Shown one piece after another: positions 57,465 to 64,000 of a stretch of DNA of 64,000 nt. The first letter of the stretch is position 1, and the number at the start of each line of letters is the position of its first letter. The position numbers and the translations under genes were made by a program. The notes under the pieces are model-generated. The model was given only the letters and a program-made list of their open reading frames with translations. It did not search any database and was not told the DNA's origin. The stretch lies in the NCBI GenBank assembly GCA_030549495.1, contig JAUIRK010000907.1, forward strand, positions 62,001 to 126,000, written 5' to 3'. The DNA is from Nectonema munidae (lineage: Eukaryota > Nematomorpha > Nectonematoida > Nectonematidae).

Positions 57465-57627
57465 ATTATCCTCTCAGCTTAACAGTTGAAGGTCAGTGGT
57501 TCGATCCCCAAGGCTCCCAACTCTAAAAATAAATTCACAAAAACTGTGATTAACCATCTTAAGCATAATGCGAGCATATAGCCTTACGGCTAAAAGTGCT
57601 TTGATATCTCCAACCAACCAACCAACC
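57465..57627 (+). mobile_element. SINE with LINE-like 3' end
   Basis: A tRNA-derived head with B box GGTTCGATCCC (57498-57508) preceded by CTTAACAGTTGAAGGTCAGT (anticodon and variable region); the A box is missing or degraded, so it is 5'-truncated. The 3' part reads GCGAGCATAT, hairpin AGCC-TTAC-GGCT (57580-57591), AAAAGTGCTTTGATATC and a (CCAA)n tail at 57610-57627. This 3' end is shared with LINE copies A, B and C, which implies mobilisation by that LINE. Confidence 0.78.
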
Positions 57628-57743
57628 TTTGACTGAACTTTAATAATTAAAATGGCTTCAAATTGTTTCTAGAAGAATTTCAGGACAATTTTTGATTACT
57701 TATCTTTAATACTATATTCAGAACAAATATAACAATTCGTATA

Positions 57744-57810
57744 CAGTGGCGGTTTTAAAGGGGGGCCAAGCCCCCCCCCCCCCAATTTCAACTGGCCCCT
57801 ATTTGCCCAC
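57744..57810. mobile_element. hAT-like MITE end with G and C runs
   Basis: CAGTGGCGGTTTTAAAGGGG then a CCAAG and a run of about 14 C, followed by AATTTCAACTGGCCCC. The CAGTGGCG tip and facing G/C runs match the MITE group seen at 7.7 and 22.4 kb. The opposite end was not found. Confidence 0.4.
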
Positions 57811-58149
57811 CCCCTCTTCCCTCGTTTTAATACCATCAATATTCCGCTTGTTTTTCAATATCTTGCATTTTGCATACTATGTTAAATGATTACTTCATTT
57901 TTTTCCTAATATTGTCAATGTATTACATCACACTACTATAAGTTTATCATGATTGTAATGTTATAACACATATTGTATTGTATCACTAACAGCACATAGT
58001 GCAATATGCAGACTATATGAATTTGTGTACGTAGATTACATACTTCAAAATGTGTGTTTCGCTTTTTATCAAAAACATATATCTTCATCAATCGTATACA
58101 AACATAACAACCTTTCTATTTACATTACCTCTAGGGGAAATTAACAAAC

Positions 58150-59087
58150 ATGTCCAACAAAAGGGCGTGCTCTGAATCCGACCAACTGAATAAAACGACC
58201 GAAACTTTGAATAATCTATTTAATCATTTTATTGCTAAAACCTCTCTCTCTCCAAGTGACCAAATGTTGTTCAATGATCTCAAATACAATATAGCTTTAC
58301 ATTACATTAAAACATTTGAAAGTCCTATATTAGAACCAACATCATTACAAGAATCTTATGTAGTGCTAGTAATAAATCCTTACCAGTATCGTCCTCCCAA
58401 TAGAAAATAATGCCAGCCCCAACATCTACACCCAATACGAAAAGTACTAACACCCCCTCGATCAAAAAATATCTAGAACGTAATCTTACTTTAAAAATCT
58501 CGCCACCCAACAATATCAATCTTAGAAAGAAAAGGCTATTCACCGCCAACAAGTTATTAAAGGTCTTGAAACCAAAAGTAACTCCCTCTCTATCACTAAA
58601 ACCAGACCCTCACATACAGGGACTATCTACTTTCAATTAAAAAATTCACAACAATAAGCGTCAGCTAAATCCTCTCTTAAAAAACGGCGTCAACGTTTGT
58701 GACATACCCACTCCAATACCCAAATTTTATCTTACAGCCACATTAGAAGAACAAAATGAAAACCTCAACAGTATGGGAAAATTAGTAAACCCCATCCAAA
58801 TAGGCAATGCAGGAATTTTCTCCTACACTGTACTAATTGAGCCAAACAATCCTGAACTATTTCAATATCTCCGTATTCAACCAAAAGTATTCCTAGGATA
58901 TAATTTGTTAACCCTAAATCTTTTTAAACCCAGAACAAAACAATGTGAATATTGCGTTAAATTTGGTCACTTGAAACAAAAATGTAATGCCTCATCCCCA
59001 AACTGCGTTCACTGCGGCAACCGAGGACATTCACTAACATCTTGTACAATCTCAAACGACTCAACCAAGACCACATGTATCAAATGA
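58150..59087 (+). pseudogene. LINE copy D ORF1 (gag-like, zinc knuckles)
   Basis: RNA-binding ORF1 product. The N-terminal domain reads LNNLFNHFIAKTSLS then MLFNDLKYNIALHYIKTFE (residues ~18-57), conserved with copy E. A Pro/Lys/Thr-rich middle follows, then PNNPELFQYLRIQPKVFLGY and the knuckles CEYCVKFGHLKQKC and CVHCGNRGHSLTSC (58950-59045); the third knuckle is degraded. There is one frame change near 58400 and a stop near 58640. Confidence 0.8.
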
Positions 59088-59186
59088 AAACTACAAAATA
59101 TCGCAACATCTAAAACATGCAGTTTTTATATCAATCACAGCAACTCAATTCTAGCGCCAACACATTAAAACTATAGATAATTACAC

Positions 59187-60108
59187 ATGTTAAATTACTT
59201 GCACATCAATTTAAATCACTCAAAAACCGCATGGGATAAACTTATTAATATAATTCTTTCTCAACAATACGATGTAATATCCATCAACGAACTCTACACA
59301 CGCATGCCTCACCTGCTTGACCAATACAAACTCATACACATACCCCCTTTAGACGATTACTCCGCTTGCATCATAATAAAAACATCCATTCTCAATACAC
59401 CATTATAACAATTTTCTAACTTTAACTACATCTTCACTCTTATCCACTCCACTACTACGCCTCTAATCTTATGTTCTCTTTACTCACAACCCTCTTCTTT
59501 ACATCCCATTCCTGATCGTTTTGATAACGTATTGACCCAAATAAAAAACCACATTAACGAAAGTTTTTTCCTCATTATTTCTATAGACCTAAATGCACGC
59601 TCATATTTATGGGATACAAATCACAATCTTCGTGGTTTGCAAATCCTCAATTTCCTTTCTGCCCATAACCTCACTATAGCTGATTCTAACACATTGCCAA
59701 CTTTTCAACGAAAACACCTAGACAAAATATATCAATCCAACAATGACATTACCATTATCTCAAATGAAACCATTAAAATCATAAAAAAAATAGGAAGATT
59801 TGCGACACACCCTCAGCTTCAGACCACTCGTTTATATCTTTCCAAGCCAATCTTAATGTACACAAAAAGATCCAACACAACCACCCCATTAGCAAACACA
59901 TTTTTTGGACAGCCTTACTAAAAACCCTACAATCCAAACTATCCAAACGCAAAAATACCTATTTCTGGAACTCCCACCTGAACAACCTAAAATACCAACT
60001 CAAACCTTCATCAAAACTTATAAGAAAAATAAACACCCATGATAACATTCAACATCACTTCCAACAGAAAAACTCATACAAAAAAGAAATCAATAAAGCT
60101 AAAAAAAA
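59187..60108 (+). pseudogene. LINE copy D ORF2 start: APE endonuclease
   Basis: Starts ATG with LNYLHINLNHSKTAWDKL, a typical LINE endonuclease start, then YDVISINELY (the NEP-type metal-site motif, here NEL). A stop at 59406 breaks the frame; LIISIDLNARSYLWDTNHNL, then RGLQILNFLSAHNLTIAD and LPTFQR follow. The terminal SGSDH site is not readable. The linker text DNIQHHFQQKNSYKKEINK matches copy A. Confidence 0.82.
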
Positions 60109-60109
60109 T

Positions 60110-61310
60110 GAAGAAGTTGTTTTAACATGGGAACATGTAGAAGCGTGTAATTGCATGTGTATTGAGGAATATGTTGATATGGCTCGTTTATGGAAATGAT
60201 ATCATACTTATATGAGGTTAGTATATTGTAGAGGTTGAGCCATGCGTTTCTTGAATGGTTGAGGTTAATGTGGAGAAAGTTTAGCATATGAAGTTAGATA
60301 TGGTGTAGTTATGGATTGAGTTTATGTGGTTTTGATGATTAATGTAGTGAGTGCACTGAGAAGATGTTGCGGAGTGAGGAAGGTGACAGTTGAAGCAAGA
60401 AAGTTTTGAGGTGTCTGGGGCATGTATGCAGGAGATGATAGAGTGGCCACGGTGCCCGCAGTGTGCGCAGTTTGGTTCTGTGGAATTGCATTTCAGTGAA
60501 GCATGTCCATATTTGAGGCAGTTATTGCATTGTTTTGGTTTTGGTTAGAAAATATGTGTGGTGAGCAGATAGTTGTCGAGCAAAATTTTTGGTTGGTCAG
60601 TAAGAAAGTTAAAAATTTGTGGGTTGGATGGTTCTAGTAAGGCAGTGTAGGAGTATAGACCTTATTTTCCAAATTGAATAGGATTGATTAGAGAGCCAAT
60701 GGAAAGTATGTTTGGGTATACTATTTGGAATGCTTCGGATGATGAGTTTAGGTTTTTGAGTATTAATGTTTTCTGCTATCATTCCTTTATTGGTGAGTTG
60801 TGTTTGTGTATGTTTTTTTTGTTGTGGGTTATTGAATTGAAAATATATTGCGCCAGAGTGTGGTGTAGTTATTTTGTGAGGTTTCAAGATTTTTGATTGT
60901 AGTTTGTTTATGAGAAGCTATTTCTTTTCTAGTAGTTATGGAGGTGGGGGCAATAATTTTATGGTAAGATCAGGCTCTAAAAATGATTTAGTTTGTTTAG
61001 ATTTGGTGGGGGAGGTGGTGTTAACTTGTGAGGTGGTAGATTCTTGAGTGTTGTCTAGTGAGTGATTTGATGAGATGTTAGCGTAAGTAGGTTTTGAGTT
61101 TATGGACTTTGATATGGATTGTTCAAAAGTTTTGAGATAGTGTAATGAAATATTGTATTTTAGGTCATTAAAAAGTGTTAGATTTTGAGCAGACAGCGAT
61201 GTGGTTGAAATGAAATTGTTAAAGAGTTGGTCTAGGGAATCTGTAAATGGTGCATGTTGTGAGTTGGGTTCGTTTCGGGGTCTTTTATTGGTAGTCATAA
61301 ATATAAGAGA
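60110..61310 (-). mobile_element. I-group LINE, copy E, 5' part only, inverted against copy D
   Basis: On the minus strand from 61298: ORF1 start TNKRPRNEPNSQHAPF, LDQLFNNFISTTSLS and LTLFNDLKYNISLHYLKTFE; then FHWLSNQSYSIWKIRSI near 60740; zinc knuckles CNNCLKYGHASLKC, CAHCGHRGHSIISC and CFNCHLPHSATSSQC (60515-60370, all three present); and ORF2 start MLNFLHINLNHSRNAWLNLY from 60287 with IISINEPY. The copy ends at about 60120, within the endonuclease. ORF1 is broken in at least two places. No 3' tail. Confidence 0.85.
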
Positions 61311-61769
61311 TTATGAGTAGAGAGTAGGTTAATGAGTGTAGTTAAATATTCAATGCAATATATCGTTAATAAGAAAAAAAATAAATAAATATATAGTAAA
61401 GTGGAATAAAAACTTGAAGCAATAAAAAATTACAGATGTTTAATTAAATTTATAGGAAATAAAAGAATAAAATTAAAAGAGCCCTTCAAAAGAAGAGAGT
61501 AGTAGAGTTGATTTGACAGGAAGAGAGGACATTTTTTTTATTGAAGGAAATGAGAAGGGCTTGGATAGTGTGAAATTGACGGAAAAGGATAAAAGTAGAA
61601 AAAAATTTATTTTATTTTACATAATATTTTATTACATGTTTAAAATGGCTTTAAAATAGATTTTTTGGTATATATTCAATTTTTTCTCCATTTAAATCAT
61701 TATTATATTTATAATAAATTTCTAATTTTTTTCTATAGTGATTTTTTTATTTCCTAATTTTTTAAACTA
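61311..61769. other. A+T-rich DNA upstream of LINE copy E
   Basis: May include the 5' untranslated region of copy E on the minus strand. Purine-rich near 61440-61580 (AAGAAGAGAGTAGTAGAG). Nothing else supported. Confidence 0.35.
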
Positions 61770-62007
61770 ATGTATATTCTGCAAATTTAATTAAAATATT
61801 TTCGCTGAAAGTATAGTATTTAAATTCACTAAATTTGTAAAAAATATTAAGTAGTCTTATAAATTTAGGACTTTAGGTATGTGCTGAATACACTCTATTT
61901 TAAAGGATTGCTTGAATATTTGGTCTCGCGTTGTATTTCCAGACCATTAATTTTGAAAATTGCATAAAAAATTCCGCCCCCAATAATTTCGAGGATGTGC
62001 GCTCCTG
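61770..62007 (-). mobile_element. end fragment of the CAGGGGCG repeat
   Basis: Inverted relative to 22990-23230: contains GCAAATTTAATTAAAATATT, GAATACACTCTATTTTAAAG, TTTCCAGACCATTAATTTTG and ends GAGGATGTGCGCTCCTG at 62007. Only the terminal ~240 bp is present. Confidence 0.7.
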
Positions 62008-62039
62008 TATGAGACCCCGTTAAGTTTTAATTTGTTGTT

Positions 62040-62215
62040 AAGAACTACGCAGTTTCTTTCATTCAGCCCTCTTCTCTTGTTAAGCTCTCCTATCTCATTC
62101 AGCTCTCTTCAGTGACGTAGCTAGGCTGGGGCATGAGGGGCCGTGCCCACACTCCTATGTACCGCATGGTGCCGCCATGCATCTTATGCGATATCAGTTT
62201 TTGAAAATTTCTCCA
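62040..62215. repeat. dispersed repeat with hAT MITE inside, second copy
   Basis: Shares with 7670-7795 both the CT-rich flank (CTCCTATCTCATTCAGCTCT) and the MITE start CAGTGACGTAGCTAGG at 62110, GAGGGGCCGTGCCC and CTTATGCGATATCAG. It has an extra ~25-bp segment (CCGCATGGTGCCGCCATG). The right end of the MITE is not recognisable. Confidence 0.6.
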
Positions 62216-62534
62216 ATAAAAGGATCAAGAAAGTAAATAATATTGCGCAAGTTTTTTGTTTTTAAATTGTGCCCCTTCTATCAACTATGTTCGATTGTTA
62301 AATTTTATAAGTAACACTGTACATAATTAATTAAATCTTTTTTTTAAGAAAATTTGTTGATTATTGATTATTATAATAAAAATATAATATCGAAACAAAA
62401 TGTTTCAGTTGTTTAAAATGTGCTTGATTTATTTATGACAGCTGTCAGAATTTTATTTGTAGACAAATATTCAAAAAACGCAATGATTTTCTTTTCTCAT
62501 ATACTTTGATTTATGTTAGTTTGGTCCTCGGACA

Positions 62535-62670
62535 TTTCGACCCATTATTTTCATAAGACAGTTCGTCCCATGGACAAATTTGCCCTATTATTTTCATAAG
62601 ACAGTTCGTCTCATGGACAATTCGCCCCGTTATTTTCATAAGACATTTTGTCTCATGGACAATTTTAAAA
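62535..62670. repeat. ~42-bp minisatellite, three units
   Basis: TTATTTTCATAAGACA begins at 62545, 62588 and 62630, each followed by GTTCGTC or TTTTGTC and (C/T)CATGGACAA. Period 42-43 bp. Confidence 0.8.
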
Positions 62671-62681
62671 AATTGTCTTGT

Positions 62682-64000
62682 TGGCTGAGTCCATCATCTC
62701 AACCAATCTGTCATGCACCCATAGAGTATGCTGTAGGGGATACGTCAAATTAGTTTTCAAAAAACTTAAGTTTATGCTCTAATTTTTTTTTAGTTTTTGT
62801 TGAAGCTCTATAACTTTTTCTGATAGACTTTTTTCCCTTAAAAGTTATTATAAAAGGCAAATCATTACAAAATGTTAAAAGTTATTTTATTTTTTGTAGC
62901 TTGTATCAATTTAGCTTTTAAACTATTTTTTAATGATGCTGAGTAAAATGAAATAATGCGATCTTAATTTTTTGTTTGCACAATTATAACTTCATTTTAT
63001 ACCCTTGCCCCTGAATCAATCACATTTTTTCATATAAACATCGCAGGGTGTCTAGTAGACTCTTTGCCTTTAGACTACATTCACTCATATAAAACTATCC
63101 AACCTTCAGTTATTTGTTTTCTCTATGAATCAAATATCCCTTGATCAATTCCTGTAATGTGCCTGATAGACTACTTCATTTTTCAAATGAAAAGCCTATT
63201 CCACCCCCTAACAATTTTGGATTTTTTTAAACTAGTTTATATTCGATGGATGCAGGTAAAAATGCCCCCAGAAAAAATGCGCCCAATTAAAAAGTAGGAA
63301 AAAATGCCCCCTAATTTTTGATTTTCATGATTTTTTTAAATTATATAAATATTTTTATTTGGTACCACGAAAGGCTAAATTTCTAAAATTTCTTAATCTA
63401 TAGGGTTTTTTTCTTTATAAAGTTCTTGAAAACAATAGCAAAGGTGCAGATTTGTGGGAATGTGTTCTTAAAAACAGTTAAAACACAAATTATATTTAGA
63501 AAGTGTTCTGATACACACAAAGTCCAAAAATATTTGCTGTTTTATAATTTTTTTTTTGTATTTAAAAAATTTTCCTATGCTGAGTTTTTTAGTTTACTTT
63601 AATTAAATTTTAAATGTTTTAAATGAAAAGTTAACTTTTTGTTTTTTTTTACAAAAAATCTTTATTTCACATATCTTTTAAAAAAAAAATTTTTTTAATT
63701 TTAATTAATAATTTTTTGAAATTTTTTGTGTTGGGGCATTTTTTCGGTTTCATTTTTACTGGGGGTTCCTACTTTTTAATTGGGGACATTTTTTCTACGC
63801 ACCATATTCGATATGCAAATTTAATTAAAATATTTTCGCTGGAAGTATAGTATTTAAATTCACCAATTTTGTAAAAAAAATATAAAGTAGTCTTATAAAT
63901 TTAGGTATGCGCTGAATACACTCTATTTTAAAGGATTGCTTGAATATTTGGTCTCCCGTGGTATTTCCAGACCACTAATTTTGAAAATTGCAAGAAAAAA
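62682..64000 (-). mobile_element. second copy of the 23-kb composite repeat, cut by window end
   Basis: Minus-strand copy of 22990-23800: GATGGACTCAGC (62690), a GACGTATCCCCTA block, AACTTCATTTTATACCCT, CATCGCAGGGTGTCTAGTAG, and after a 556-bp insertion GCAAATTTAATTAAAATATT, GAATACACTCTATTTTAAAG and TTTCCAGACCACTAATTTTG near 63990. The terminal inverted repeat lies beyond the window. The copy is split by a MITE at 63248-63803. Confidence 0.8.
63248..63803. mobile_element. MITE with 9-bp target duplication, Mutator-like (MULE)
   Basis: ATATTCGAT occurs exactly at 63239-63247 and 63804-63812. Ends GGATGCAGGTAAAAATGCCC and, reversed, GGTGCGTAGAAAAAATGTCC begin with GG and form a long imperfect TIR that includes AATTAAAAAGTAGGAA on both sides. 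A 9-bp duplication and G-initial ends fit MULEs. Non-coding, very T-rich inside. It interrupts the older composite repeat. Confidence 0.75.

Larger units (their letters stand above)
58100..60108 (+). mobile_element. I-group LINE, copy D, 5' part only
   Basis: Contains the 5' end, ORF1 and the endonuclease and linker of ORF2, and stops at about 60108 inside the linker before the reverse transcriptase. It meets LINE copy E tail to tail. No 3' tail or target duplication is seen. Confidence 0.82.

Noticed and set aside
1-64000. LTR retrotransposon, retrovirus or Polinton remains
   Set aside because: No LTR pair, capsid, protease, integrase or packaging-ATPase motif was recognised. All reverse transcriptase seen is of LINE type.

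Overview
The window is animal genomic DNA, very A+T-rich (roughly 70 percent by eye), packed with transposable elements and with few host exons. Spliced exons with GT/AG borders, AATAAA signals, I-group LINEs with an RNase H domain, hAT, piggyBac and Tigger/pogo DNA transposons and tRNA-derived SINE pieces point to an invertebrate, perhaps an arthropod; the species cannot be fixed from the sequence. No rRNA, no certain tRNA gene, no CRISPR array and no LTR retrotransposon, retrovirus or Polinton was recognised.

Layout. 0-5.5 kb: a ~310-bp tandem duplication, an inverted LINE (copy A), a foldback element, a ~183-bp tandem repeat and a Tigger end. 6.4-10.2 kb: the best host gene, seven phase-matched minus-strand exons of a GON4L/YARP-like protein, with a tiny hAT MITE in one intron. 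10.5-16.3 kb: LINE copy B, a decayed copy of an uncharacterised multi-copy family, a foldback element and a piggyBac remnant. 18.7-21.3 kb: a probable 3' host exon, a hAT MITE and an internally deleted Tigger element. 22.4-26.8 kb: MITE relics with long G/C runs, a composite repeat carrying a tRNA-Leu-like promoter, a second uncharacterised family and another hAT MITE. 27.3 kb: a Ly6/uPAR-like exon. 28-34.8 kb: a near-complete piggyBac, a deleted hAT, a 307-bp hAT MITE, a TA-flanked element and another piggyBac remnant. 35.9-39.3 kb: a hAT with a second hAT inside it. 44.1-45.5 kb: the longest open frame, 436 codons, preceded by a signal-peptide-like exon and followed by a poly(A) signal. 45.7-49.4 kb: a second Tigger transposase relic and LINE copy C with a perfect 15-bp target duplication. 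49.8-57.6 kb: two TTAA MITEs, a piggyBac with all three catalytic aspartates, two arrays of ~151-bp repeats and a SINE. 57.7-64 kb: two 5' halves of LINEs lying tail to tail (copies D and E), a minisatellite, and inverted copies of the 23-kb repeat, one split by a MITE with a 9-bp target duplication.

How parts relate. LINE tails at 0.7, 10.5 and 49.3 kb and the SINE at 57.6 kb share one 3' end: a small hairpin whose stem bases change together, then AGTGCTT and a 4-bp tandem tail. This fits SINE mobilisation by the LINE. The DNA transposons are mostly broken or deleted, and several short TIR elements still have exact target duplications, so insertion activity has been layered over time.
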